Source of the DNA: Isoetes taiwanensis
Lineage: Eukaryota > Streptophyta > Lycopodiopsida > Isoetales > Isoetaceae
Assembly (NCBI GenBank): GCA_021234155.1
Contig: JAJEKV010000170.1
Location: 312,001 to 376,000 of the forward strand
Reading direction: 5' to 3'
Length of the DNA stretch: 64,000 nucleotides
The position numbers and the translations under genes are program-made. Below, piece by piece: positions 46,141-57,725 of the stretch (position 1 is the first letter of the stretch; each line of letters opens with the position of its first letter). The notes beneath the pieces were generated by a model. That model made no database searches, had not been told where the DNA came from, and saw only the letters and a program-made list of their open reading frames with translations.

Positions 46141-46448
46141 TTGAGAGCTAGACATCCATTTGTTGGAGCTAGATTAGGATGCCAGAAAATGTTGATGTCC
46201 CCACCATTGAAGTCCAAATGGGAGGTCTGAAGCAAAAAGAAGCTTCATTTCAGTCCTCCTGAGAATTTGAGAGGTGTGAAGTACAGGAGAAAGGACGAAG
46301 AAAGCAGAGTTTCAAAGCTAATGCTTTGTTGTTGTACTACCTATTGAGTAAAGTCAAGGAGGCAAGAGACACAGGAGTAGTGGCTTACTTGGATCAGAGT
46401 GGAAAAGCTGTGATAACCAAGAAGCAGAGAAGCTAGGAAACTCGGGCC
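46141..46448 (+). other. 5' part of LINE copy 2 (leader or end of ORF1)
   Basis: Just before the endonuclease frame, the sequence has coding-like stretches ending GKAVITKKQRS-stop at about 46434. It may be an upstream ORF1 end or a leader. No RNA-binding or zinc-knuckle motif is visible, and the element's true 5' end was not located. Confidence 0.35.
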
Positions 46449-47513
46449 TTGAAGGTAAGCCTGTGGAATGCACACGGTCTTCACCAGGTTAAGATGGCAG
46501 CTACTTGGTCAAATTGGGAGCAGCAAGATATTCTTCTGTTCAACGAAACTTGGGAGCACCAGACAAGACCATTACCAGATATACCAGGGTTTGTTTTAAC
46601 TGGGAATATATGGAATGAAAAAGCAAATACAGTAGGGCGCAGGTTTGGCGGAATAGCAGTATACAGTAGAAAGGAAATTTCATCTGAAATAGAACTTGTA
46701 TCAATAGACAGCAATAAACAGTTCATATGGATCAAAATAAAAGGCCTATATTTAGGGGTATGCTATTTTGCTCCCCTATCTGCCAGCACATATGATAAAC
46801 AAGGCTATGATAGATCAGATCCATTTCATGCCCTATGTATGGAGGCCATGGAATATAGTAAAACAGGAGAAGTAATATTACTTGGTGATTTTAATGCAAG
46901 AACAGGGCAAAAGCAATCCATGACATTCGAAGATGTTTCAGATGTTCGGTTACAGGAAGTAGAAGAACCATGCTATGAAAGAATATCAGAAGATCTGATC
47001 ATGAACTCGATGGGAGAAAAACTTCTCGAATTGTGCACCATTTGCAGTTTGAAAATATTGAATGGCACAAGCTTTTTTCCACACTCCGGGATGTATACAT
47101 ATGAAAATCATGCCGGTTCAAGCACAATAGACTATCTTATTACGAGAAAGATAGATCTGGTCACCAAGTTCAGAATTGGCGAGTTGCTACCGGAATCAGA
47201 TCATAAACCCCTGTTCTTGGAACTTAGGATCACAGCCAGAAGGAAGAACGAAGCTCAATTCTATCCGAGACTTAAGATTAATCAAAGCTGGAAAGAATCG
47301 TATGCAAAGCAGGTAGAAGAGACGATGGCATCCATGGAGTGGCAAGGGAAACTTGTTCCAGATGCCAATCAACTCTCACAAGTGCTGTTACAAGCTGCAG
47401 AACAGGTTTTTGGCCTAACTAAAAAAACGCTCTCAAAGCAAACCGACCAATGCATGGTGGGATGCAGACTGTTAGTAAGCAAGGGCGGCATTGCCACAGC
47501 GATGTGTTCATAA
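46449..47513 (+). pseudogene. LINE AP-type endonuclease domain (copy 2)
   Basis: A 354-codon frame. The first 260 residues are an exonuclease-endonuclease-phosphatase fold: N7 in NAHG, E33 in FNETW, D147 and N149 in GDFNARTG, D228 in STIDYL, and S250-D251-H252 in SDHKPL. This enzyme nicks target DNA to prime reverse transcription. All expected catalytic residues are in place. The frame departs from the family at about codon 330: the neighbouring frame carries NAWWDADC followed by two stops. The frame therefore ends early and is not joined to the reverse transcriptase. Confidence 0.88.
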
Positions 47514-49605
47514 ACCAAAATGGTACAGATCTTATTTGAGACAGAAAAAGAGAGCTTATTTTAATAAAAGGCAATTGGATTTAGAAGCACAAATTAAGGA
47601 GACTCCACAAACTTTTTGGAAGGCTTTACAAGGGAAATCGGATGCACCTGTCTTGGACCAACATGATTTGCTGGGTTTGGTTAAGTCAATCTACACCATA
47701 GATGGGATTGAGAACATGCAATTCCCAGCGCCAGACATAGATCTTTTCTCGGAATCAGATGTGTATAAGACACTGTCAAGCATGGAAAATGGCAAAGCAC
47801 ATGATGTGCAAGGCATTTGCATAGAGCTGTTTAAATGGGGGGGCATTCACACTCTCACAAAACTTACCAGTGTGCTAAATCAAAGCATCAGAGAAGGGCT
47901 TCCAGAAGATTGGACAGTAAACCGAGTGCATCCAATATACAAGGCAGGAGATAAAAATCAAGTTCAAAATTACCGTACAATCTTAATTGGCAGCACATAC
48001 ACTAAACTTTTAGGAGCGTTGCTGGAGAGGAAACTTAGTACATGGGCGGAAGCTCATGATAAGCGAGCTCCTTCACAAGCTGGTTTTAGAAGAGAACATA
48101 ATACCTTAGATCATGCGCTTACGCTCCGTGTTCTAATTGAACGAGCTAAAGCACCAAACAGGGCCCTGTATGTGGATTTCGTGGATTTCACGAAAGCATT
48201 TGACACTGTTCCAAGAAAGGAATTGGGAGAAAGAATGATGCAGATTGGGGTCCCAGATGAACTCAAAGGGGCAGTCTCTCAGCTCTACTCTGAGGTATTA
48301 GTGACACTATCCCGAGATATATCGACCTTGATAAAAAACAATATAGGTGTTCGCCAAGGCTGCCCTCTATCTCCAACATTATTTGGCTTATTCATTGATG
48401 AACTTGAGGAGTGGATGTAGATAAATCATCATGCAGGTATCAGGCTTGGGCAGTGTGTGATCCAACTGCTGCTTTATGCGGACGATGTGGTCCTGCTAGC
48501 TGAAAAGAGACATATCCTACAAGCACATCTTGACAGGTTAGAGCAATTTTGCATGGCAAGGAAAATGACAGTCAATGTAAAGAAAACAAAAATTATGCAA
48601 TTTGGAACCCGAGATCGGCCAGATTTCATATACAAAGGAGAGAAGATAGAAACTGTGGAATGTTTCAAGTATTTGGGCATTGATTTCGCCTCAAAGTATA
48701 CATGGAAGGAGTGTATCAAAAGAAGGGTGACAGGTGGAAAATCTGCTCTGTATGCTATGCTTTCGAAATATGCCAAACTTTTTCTCATGGATTGGGATCT
48801 CAGGAAAATGCTCTTCAAAGTTTTAGTGCAAATTGTAATCCTTTATGGTTCGCCCATCTGGGGGCCGAAAACATCTCAGAAATTATGGGGGCAGATCGAA
48901 TCTGTTCAGAAATTGTTTATCTGCGGGGAATTGGGCATTAAACATATCATACCATATGCAATCATTCTGGCAGAAACTGGCATATTTCCTCTTGAGCTAG
49001 AAGCTTTGTATCAGGCCATCAATTTCGTGAACAGAATTAAAGAGCAACCAGAAAGCAGACTTTCTTATCAAGCATTACAAATATCAACAGAGCAAGGATG
49101 GTTCCGAGACCTGCAGGAATGGGCCAGCAAATGGGGAATTACACATACAAATTGGCCGAAGGGGAAGAAGGAGGCACGAGTTTTGCTCCAAGAGCTGGCT
49201 ATCGACAAACTCTGGTCCACACCAGGGCGTAGGATGTCGCATTATAAAAATACGGTAAACACCATGGCGGATTACGTGGAGCAGGCATACCTATCAGCAT
49301 ACATGCCGAGAAGAACCAGACAAGTAGTATCCAGATACCGGGTCAGTTCACATAAACTGGAAATCGAAGTGGGCAGATGGCTCAAAAATCCCATTGACAA
49401 TCGAGTCTGCAAGTTATGCGACTCGGTTTGTGTAGAAGATGAAGATCACGTCTTCACTACATGCTCAGCTTACACAGATATTAGAGAAAAACACAATATC
49501 CATGTTGGAAGTTTTAGTTCCCTCTTTATATTAGATTTAGAAGAAATTGGATATTATATCAAAACAATAGATGAACATCGTTCATTTCTATTGGGAACCT
49601 TGTGA
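47491..49605 (+). pseudogene. LINE reverse transcriptase and C-terminal zinc motif (copy 2), one nonsense codon
   Basis: One continuous frame apart from a TAG at 48418-48420. In order: linker (PKWYRSYLRQKKRAYFNKRQ), fingers (ENGKAHDVQGICIELFKW, PIYKAGDKNQVQNYR), motif A FVDFTKAFDTVPR, motif B GVRQGCPLSPTLFGL, then after the stop motif C LLLYADDVVLLAEK, the thumb start CFKYLGIDF, and a long C-terminal part ending in C-x2-C-x10-H-x4-C (CKLCDSVCVEDEDHVFTTC). Copying of element RNA at the nicked target is the known role. A single C-to-T change (CAG to TAG) would explain the stop; that is inference. The gap in frame to the endonuclease also disables it. Confidence 0.9.
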
Positions 49606-49661
49606 AAATAATGTCTGTATTCAGGCTCTTTGGCCTTTAAGGCCCCTCAGGGCAATGATAC

Positions 49662-49718
<57 letters not shown>

Positions 49719-49719
49719 C

Positions 49720-49797
<78 letters not shown>
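49662..49797. repeat. (AAT)n microsatellite, LINE tail
   Basis: About 45 AAT units with one ATC interruption near 49718, starting right after the LINE 3' end. The poly-Ile frames across it are artefacts. Confidence 0.95.
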
Positions 49798-51187
49798 TCC
49801 TCCATCATAAAAAATGACTCAACGAAGGAGAATGCCGTTGGCGCCCAGGGCGCTGTTCTTGGCCGGCTAGGGAGCAGCCGCCCTCCCTTCTGCCCGACCA
49901 TCACAGCGGTGTTTCTTGAAGAAAAATTTGTGATTTTTGTGGCTAGCAGGGCAGACGGATTGGCTCTCCAGGAGAATTGGAAAGAAAAAATCTGTTGGAG
50001 GGATTCAGTGCATCTTCGCGGTGGCTTTCTTGCAGCATGTATCCTCTAACGAGGATGTGTTCTTTGTAAGGTAGTATTTGCCTATTTTTCGCTTTGGTAC
50101 AGGGATCTTTCTTTTGTGCCACCGGATAGAAACAGCAAGCAAATTCTGAGCATGATTGGTTCGGTGTTTGGGGATGCAACTCTTCTTTCTTGCTGCTTCC
50201 GACCTGCAAGAAATGGGTTCCAGGATGCTGTATCTTCACGATCTGCACCACTGCTGGGCGTTATTATCCGACCTGCAAGAAAAGGGGCTGACAGACTCAA
50301 GCACAATCGACATCTTGCGCTCCTTACAGCTTCAAAGTCTTGATAAAGACTTCCCGAAAGGGTAGATCCATTTGGATGCCGACCCATAAGGTGAAGAACA
50401 TATCTGCAAGATTAGGTAAAGATGTTTCCTTAAATCTTTTCATCAGAGGACAACAAAACTCATTCTCTTGGAAAGAAGTAAATCTATTTTCCCCTCCTCC
50501 TGCTCTTTCTTGCTAGCAGAAAGGTACAGAGGTCGATTCTTGGAAAGCAGCAGGAGATCTTATCATTTTTTACAGATTTGGCAGCAATATATGAGACCAA
50601 TTCAGATTGCCGAGCTAGGGATTATCTGGGCAAGAAGACGCTTTTACATCTTGAACCGGACTTTTGGGGAGAAGTTTGGCGGCTGGGCTTTGTGTCTGGC
50701 CAGCATCAGGCTGATTGCTACAGATCCTGACAATGCAACATCTTTTTTGGTCTCAGACTTTAGTTTTCAGAATTACTGGTTGTTTAATCTGTATTGTTGA
50801 TTAGATTATGGAAGCGGTGGCAGCTTCTTTGAACATTGTGGCAGAATGTTCAATCTTCTGCAGTTCTTTTTCTATTTACCTCTATTCTTGCAGGAGGTTT
50901 CTTATATGCATTCAGGGATTATTTGAATGCTTTTGGAAAGGTGGTACTTGTCTCCTCTAGTATTCTTTCTATCTGGGAAGACGGTGATTTCCCTATAGTA
51001 CTAGTTAGATTGAAGAAGAGGTTGAGAGAGGCCTCTGAGTATCAAAGGTTCAGATATGATATTCGATCCGTGTGGGATCTTTTGTGCTTAATTTTCTATT
51101 TGATCCAAGAGGGATCTATATGTTGTAATACTTCCATCTAATGAATAAAATATCTTCTTACCTTCAAAAAAAAAAAAAAAAAAAAAA

Positions 51188-51235
<48 letters not shown>
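49798..51235 (+). mobile_element. Poly(A)-tailed retroelement or retrocopy 3' part
   Basis: Ends with GAATAAAATATCTTCTTACC, about 24 A residues (51166-51189) and then (AAT)n (51190-51235), typical of an L1-type LINE or a processed RNA copy with a usable AATAAA signal. Upstream open frames (for example 50468-50800, with FGEKFGGWALCLASIRLIAT) are unrecognised and broken by stops. The left boundary is unclear; a short GC-rich segment sits at 49830-49910. Confidence 0.6.
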
Positions 51236-52010
51236 TGTCTTGAAGAGTTTACCCAAAATTTAATCAACTGCAGACCTGGTGAAGGATTTGTCTAAATATA
51301 AAGATCTCCAGACCAGCTTGACTGGCAGAACTTGCCTTGCTTAGGCAGCTCTTTCCCAGTTCCCCTGCTTTCTTAGTTTGGTTAAGTTACTCCAAGCAAC
51401 ATTATGAGAAGTTTGCAGGCCCATCCACAAAGTGATGGATTTTCCTAGGGCCTCTTAATCAGGCAACGGAGTAAAGAGTTTTCTTAGGGTCACCAACTAG
51501 GGTTTCCATGACCATGTCTTCTGACGACATGATCTGAAGGTTGTTCTGTTGTAACGCCTGGAACTCATCTTGTTGCAAATCTCTATTGTTCTGTTGTAAT
51601 GCTTGGAACTCATCTTGCTACAAATCTCTATACTCCATGGAAATAAAATCCAGGAGAGCTTCAGTTGTCTCCTTGTCTCCCCATTGCAAAACTATCTGGG
51701 ATGGAGTTAACATCAATCAGAGATTTTAGCTGCATTATGTCATATAGGCGTTTGGCAAGTTCATTTGGGTGTCTTTTCCAATGGATTCGGCAGCAGAAGG
51801 ATTGTCCATCCAGACTTCTTGAGTCCTCATATCTTCAAGGGAGAAGTGTATCCAGGGGGGATTGGGATATGGGAACATTGGCCATTCCTTTTCCTTCTTT
51901 TCCGAGAAGAAACCTTTGAGCTGCTATACTCATTAACATGAGGGATAAATGCTTCTTAAATAGTCAGTGTGCTCTTTGGGATGTATGCAAGGGTGATGAT
52001 GAGGTTTCTT
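51236..52010. other. Gene-free stretch with a 46-bp tandem duplication
   Basis: GTTCTGTTGTAA(C/T)GC.TGGAACTC and following bases occur twice back to back at about 51541-51632. A degenerate coding-like stretch may continue L1-type sequence, but no domain is visible. Confidence 0.4.
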
Positions 52011-52014
52011 GCAT

Positions 52015-52840
52015 GTTTATTGCTTTTATTTTTATTTTTTGTTGAAGGACGTTAGACTTTATTTAATCAACGAGTCAAATACAAGTATAAGTGCAAAGAC
52101 AGGAATAAAATCTCAGTGGATAAGCAGAGACCCACCGAGTGAAGCAACCTGCCTAAGCATAAGAGTGCACATCCAAATACTCCTCAAAGATCAATCGCCT
52201 TCTACGAGGAGCAAGTGAAGAACAATGGTACGACTTAGCAATGTGCCCTTGAGCTTCTTAGAGGACACGGTTATCTGCCACATCCAAACCTTTAAAGATT
52301 ACCAGACCTTCGTCTTTTCCAGATAGTCCAAAGCAACCATCCTGCTACAAGATGAAAAGCCTGGCTTTGTAACTCCGTCCAAGTACTTGAGTAAATTGCC
52401 GAGAGCAGGAAGCTTGAAAAACAGAGAACCAAATACCTGTTTGGGGTGATCACACATAAAAAGGCAGTGTTCAATGGCCTCAGATTCAAGCTTGCATACT
52501 GGACACTGATATGATATTCTAGGGTTAAATTTGTGGTCAAGCACATTAATCCGAAGACATCGATGAAGGATGTGCCACCAAAAAACTGCCAATTTAGGAT
52601 GAAGTAGCTTATCCCATGTCCAAGACTACATTTGCTGCCATTGAAGAGGAAGGAGTTGAAGGGGCCACTTATTAGGAGGAAGAATATCAGTATCAAGGAA
52701 TAAACCTCCTCATCACAAATCCATATCAAAATATCTTCTTGATGTGGCAGAATAGGCTATAAATAGTCAACAACTTTTTGCCAAAGAGCTCTATCCCATC
52801 GTCCCAACAAAAACTTTAGCTGAAACGCCTCCCATGACAG
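52015..52840 (-). mobile_element. L1-type LINE 3' end, minus orientation, with zinc-binding (zf-RVT) remnant
   Basis: In minus reading: KFLLGRWDRALWQKVVDY-like residues at about 52830-52770 (frame broken), then FWWHILHRCLRIN and CPVCKLESEAIEHCLFMCDH within 52299-52592. The C-x2-C-x9-H-C-x3-C pattern is that of the zinc-binding region found after plant LINE reverse transcriptases. The 3' end has ATTAAATAAAG and a tail CAACAAAAAATAAAAATAAA at about 52020-52045. Everything upstream (reverse transcriptase core, endonuclease) is absent, so it is 5'-truncated. Confidence 0.78.
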
Positions 52841-54605
52841 CAGTTGCTTTTATCTATTACCTTACTTGTGAAATCCTTTGGAGGAGCTTTAGGAAGAGCA
52901 TTCACAAGCACTTTGACTTGAGCATCTGCATTTTTATTCTTATAGATAGCTCTCCACTTCTCCTTTTAGCCATTTTTTCTCTTTTCTTCTCCTCATGTTG
53001 CTTCTGTACAAGATTTCTTTGTTTCTAATTCTACAACTTTCTCCTTTGACTGCCTTTCATGTTCTTTTGATGCCCAGTTTTCTATTGCTCACAGTTGCTC
53101 CCTCCTTTGCTTTGAAATTTGCTGCTTGTATTACCTTTTCTTGATCATTACAGTGTTGTTGCTTATCCTCCATATCCAAGTCAGGTAGGGCCCTGTGGCC
53201 TTGGCAAACCCCTCCACCATGCAGCCGACATCCACATACGCGACAAGGTGTTGGGAGGAAAAACCATTGGATCTTGATGGTTTTTTGCTTCCAAAAGAAG
53301 TCTACAGAGTGTAATTAATTGGGTATCGGCTTTAATAGGTCCAATTGTACCCACATAGTTGGGGCTTGTTTTGGGATCAAATCCATGCCTATTTACACCC
53401 CCATTTTGCTGGAAAGGTTCCTCAAGATTTCCTCGTGTCAATACAGTGGATTTAATCCTTGGATCGAGGTGCATGCAAGGTGAAGCAGCCATTCGAAAGC
53501 TTGAGGGTCAAAGGTAGACTTCCATTTTTTGGAAGTAAAATTGGGAGTTAGGGCAGAATATTCTTTCCTGCTTGAGCAAGTACTGGACCACGCTTTATGA
53601 CAAAATAGCCGAAATCAAGCCAATATATAATAATAATACTGATGCTTTTGCATATTTTGATAAGCTCACTTGTAATATTAACAGCTTGACTCCCTCATGG
53701 CTAATAGATTAGTGTATGACCGCCTTGGATTTCAACCTTTTAAGCCTATTAGGAATGGATGAGTGAAACAGAGTAGGTTCCAGCATTCTTGTGGGTTTCT
53801 TCCTATATCAGTAAATCTTGTTGCATTCCGTTTGCATGTTCCAGAAGCAGTTGTGTCTTATTGCATTCAAAAGATGGGGTACCTCCTTGCAACTTGGTTT
53901 GAATCATATCTTCAAAGTGAGATAGCGGTATAAGCCAATCCCCAACTGAAATATATTTCCATGTTTCTTTCCAGGGTCACATCCCATGCTCGTCATTTAC
54001 TGGATCAAACAGAGAATGTCATGCTTTATGTGCTCTAACGGTGCACTAAAACCTTCATCAAATTCCTTAGCCTTTGCAGCTGCCGTTGCTCTTAATGTTC
54101 TGCTTGAGACTGCTATCCATGTTTTTAAGGGCATTGTTTTCCTTCCAGGATCCTTTCCTACAACATTTGTCTGCTCGATGTTACCACCCATACAGTCACT
54201 AGTAATCACCAGGCTAAAGAAGTTATAACTTACCATTGGCGCCCAACGCCAGTGCCTCAACACCCCTGCCGCTGCCTTAAATTGTCCCCAACATCTTTAT
54301 TCTAGTAGTAACTCCACATATAATAATGAAACATCTCTATAAAGGACCAAGATTGGTCAAGTTTGATCCCATGATTCTGATAGTAGAGTTCCACTAGTTT
54401 GATGTTGGTCATACGCGATTTGAGGTCCTAACAATTTTGATTTTCTTACGTCCAGGGGGAATAAAAAATAGATATGGATATGCGCAAATCCCTCTTGCTT
54501 TATCTCTCATTGCATCTCTTGGAATGGTGTAGGAAATGTATTTAAACTAAAAGAGAATATAAATGAGTTTTAAATTCAGCAGACAATTTGAAAAAGCTGC
54601 ACTTC
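52841..54605. other. Gene-free stretch; minus-strand open frames unassigned
   Basis: Two minus-strand frames look protein-like but are unrecognised: 53181-53492 (with GFDPKTSPNYVGTIGPIKAD) and 53997-54263 (with ATAAAKAKEFDEGFSAPLEH). They might be exons of one decayed or real gene; no splice-linked chain could be built with confidence. Confidence 0.35.
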
Positions 54606-54608
54606 TTG

Positions 54609-54668
<60 letters not shown>

Positions 54669-54690
54669 TTATATATATATATATATACAA
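54609..54690. repeat. (AT)n microsatellite with one short interruption
   Basis: Alternating AT over about 80 bp, interrupted by CCTT at 54667-54670. It can form cruciform or slipped structures and is prone to assembly error. Confidence 0.95.
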
Positions 54691-57350
54691 TTATATTGGG
54701 TGCCACAAATGATGTAGAGTCTCAAATGGTGTAGAGATTTGATGCCACAAAATGTTGGTAGAGATTGATCTCTACCGTCCATCTTTTTGAGATGGGCGCC
54801 CAGACGCAATGCCACCTCTGTAACTCCCCAAGCAACCCTATTGTTGGTGTACCAAAAATGTTGGTAGAGATTGATCTAAACCGAGTCCATCTCGAGATGA
54901 GCGGCCCACAACAAAAAGCCCCAAATTGGTATCCTCGATTCGATTTCTCCAAATCTCATCTCGTGAGGGAGCAACGTTATGGTGTTGAAGCGAGACTGCA
55001 GCCAAGCCCCGAAAGATCTATCCAGCAAGTGGCATTCTGTTTTGTGAGGGGTGATTCACGGGTTTCTCTTCATCAATTCAAAATGCAAGAGCTACTTCCA
55101 TAACAGGCTCTGTCCGCCAAGCTCACATGGACTGCCCTCACCGAAAGCGACATAAAAGGATGCCCATCGAGGAGGCGTGAAGAAGCTGGCACCCACTACC
55201 CGACAAGCCTTATTCTAGGTCCATTGTGGGTGACTCTTTGGAGGTTATTGAGAAAAAAAAGTGAGAAAAGAAGTTCGTGTTCTTTGCCGTGAAGCTGCTC
55301 GGAAAGGAAATCAAGGGGGAATTCATGGGACTAAGGAGGAGAAGAAGGCTAAGAATTTGAGGCTATTGCTAAGTCTACTAAAGTTAAGGGTCTTTGTTAA
55401 GAAGGGTCCCATTGGGTAAAGGTCCCAAGCTTGGTGGTGGTGGTGGAAAGCGTTGAGCTTGGTATGTTCATTTTATTAATTTCTTCTTCTAGTTTGTTTT
55501 GAACTCCGTTTGATCCATAAAGCGTATGATCCTATGGCGTTTTTGTGAACACGCATTTTACTCTTTGTTCTTTGTATTTTGATCAAGAAGTGTATAGCAT
55601 TGGGATCAATCGGATATGTGAATGCTCATATTTCTTTTTGCTTTCATTAATTTTTCCTTTCCATCTTGTTTCTAGTGCATCCGTAAGTTTGTGTTATGCT
55701 TTTTGTGCTCCAGTCCATCTTATCATCTTTGTATTATTGACTTTTGGGTTTACTTTTATGGTTGCTCATTTAATTAGCTATACCTTCTTTTTCCTGTGGT
55801 TCCGATTGTGGTATTCTATTGTGATTCGGTTGATCAATGGCGGCTTTGAATGGAGATGATGTTTCCTTTTTGCTTGGTCGCTTGGTCTATAGCTTCTTGC
55901 GGGGGCATGATAAAAGGGCTCTTGAAGCTTGAAGTAGGTATATCTGGTTCGGGTTTTATGCCGCTGCAAGATCTTTGCGATTGCAAAGCTAGGGGAACAA
56001 TTGACAAATGCGAAGATGTAGTAGATAATGTCATTCCCGCCATTGGAGTTGCTTTGCACCGCTTCTTAAGACTAGGTATTTTTAGACTCTTTTGTTTTTC
56101 TATGGGATCATTAGAATGTTTGTCTATGCTTTGCAAGTTTGTAAGGTCAATGGGCATGATTAACAAAAAGCGGTGGTGTGGCTGGTTCCACAGACCCCAA
56201 AGCGGGGGGCCTTGTGGTGCGTGAGGGCGCATGAAAAGACAATTTTTTTACTGAGACATGTTTCCATCATTACTTTATTACGTTTGATGTCAACTTACTG
56301 TGTCATTTGCTGCAAATTATTTGCATTTCCAAGAGCAAATATTCTGATTTTTCCTGAGTTTAGTTTGAGCAAAAATGAGTTCTTTTTTTTGGCGGGGATG
56401 GAGTATATGTTCAACATGGTAGCTCTGAATGACAAATAGCTAGGTCTACATTTTAATATTATAGAAGCGCTTCATCAATGTAGGTGAGTTTTATGCAAAA
56501 TGTTGATGCAAAATGTATTTGTTGCAGATTCCATCTTGCTTAAAGAAGCATTATATATCTTCTTACTTGAACTAGAGTTTATGGAGCCTCTTTGGAGACA
56601 AGAAAATGGCATTCAGGGAGTGTGAGCAATCTAGAAAAAGCATTTTGGCAATCTGAGCAATTTGCCAATGTCTATTGCTTGGAGCAAATGGTATGTGTCT
56701 TTTCTTGCACCGATGATATTTTCATTTACTACGTATTGCAATGATTAGATCAAGCGTTTCTAATTTGCCTTCTTCTATTTGCATCATCACAAGAATCATG
56801 ACTAGGCCAATTTCTCGTTTGATCTTCTTGCAGCATTTTCAGGGTGGATCACATCATGCATCAAGACTTCTATCATGGATCATTGAATAGTTTTACAGAG
56901 GCGCAAGGTACATCAACATTAGACCCGGCATTTTTGTGTTGCAATGCTTTGAATCTCTTGGCACGTGATACAAATGTGGGATTGTAAATTGAGTTGTTGC
57001 ATTTTGTCGGGGATTAAAGTTTTTGATTTAGCTTGAGTGATGTTGCAGACTGGTCTTGGATATTGAACCCGTGACTAAAGCATCTTATTTACACGTTGTC
57101 ATACCGTTATGAGGCTTTGACTCAAGACCTTATGGCGCTAACATATGCAAGGCCGCTAGATCAAACTCATTTCATATTCAACTTGCATAATACTGCCAAA
57201 TATCCCCCCCGACCGGTCTATATAGGCTTAGCATTACTTCTTAGTTTTCACTGCATGGGTTTTGAGCCAAGTGCTTTTGTCCATGCTACATGCTATATTG
57301 CGTCTACTTGTTCTTTTGCATGCTTGGAAGTCTTTTTGAGTGGCCTTTTG
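54691..57350. other. Gene-poor stretch
   Basis: ATGTTGGTAGAGATTGATCT occurs twice (about 54751 and 54857) as part of a diverged 105-bp duplication. Between 55180 and 55450 lies lysine- and arginine-rich coding-like sequence with frame breaks (EVRVLCREAARKGNQGG, PIGKGPKLGGGGGKR) that I cannot assign. A 124-codon frame at 55850-56224 is cysteine-rich and unrecognised. Nothing else was identified. Confidence 0.35.
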
Positions 57351-57354
57351 TTTT

Positions 57355-57725
57355 ACAGGGGTCACCAAGGTTGTGTCAATGCTTTAGCTTGGAACTCAAG
57401 CGGGACTCTTTGCTCGGGTTTTGATGACATGAAGGTAAGTCTCACCCGCAAATTTGTTGTGCTGGTGATAAATTAACATATAAACATTGTCCTATATATC
57501 AGGTGAATCTCTGGGAATATGGCATCTCTGATTATGTAAGCTGTGCTTTGTTGTTATTTTAATATGGCAATTGATTTCTAATCCTCTAATAACAAATATG
57601 ATGTTCCCTAGAGTAGAGGCTTGGATCTTACACATGTCATGTTCAGGTCCTAATGGGGAGGAGGTGCTTTTAAGTTATAGGCGGGGAATATGTTTATCTT
57701 ATGGATGTTGCAAGCGGTAAGTTTA
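57355..57725 (+). pseudogene. WD40-protein gene relic, WDTC1/ASG2 (DCAF)-like
   Basis: After acceptor TTTTACAG, an exon reads GHQGCVNALAWNSSGTLCSG then FDDMK and ends at donor GTAAGT (57435). After CTATATATCAG a second exon reads VNLWEYGISDY and ends at GTAAGC. Together they form one WD40 blade very like the first blade of plant ASG2/WDTC1 proteins, which act as DDB1-CUL4 substrate receptors. Further on (57620-57722) come pieces of a later blade: RGLDLTHV, PNGEEVLLSY and GEYVYLMDVASG. They are in different frames because of one-base insertions near 57650 and 57682. The intervening blades and the TPR part are missing, so this is a shortened, frameshifted copy, not an active gene. Family assignment rests on remembered motifs. 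Confidence 0.65.

Larger units (their letters stand above)
46449..49797 (+). mobile_element. LINE copy 2, nearly full-length, with (ATA)n tail
   Basis: An endonuclease plus reverse-transcriptase non-LTR retrotransposon. Coding runs from 46449 to 49605 and is disabled by a frame break near 47440-47490 and one in-frame TAG at 48418. The 3' untranslated part (GGCCTTTAAGGCCCCTCAGG) is followed directly by the (AAT)n tail at 49662-49797. It is much better preserved than copy 1 and so is probably the younger insertion. Confidence 0.9.

Noticed and set aside
49630-50049. 139-codon frame with a poly-Ile stretch
   Set aside because: Created by the (AAT)n tail of the LINE; no homologous sequence on either side.
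55180-55450. Basic, glycine-rich coding-like sequence as a ribosomal or histone gene
   Set aside because: The frame is broken several times and I could not match it to a specific ribosomal or histone protein.
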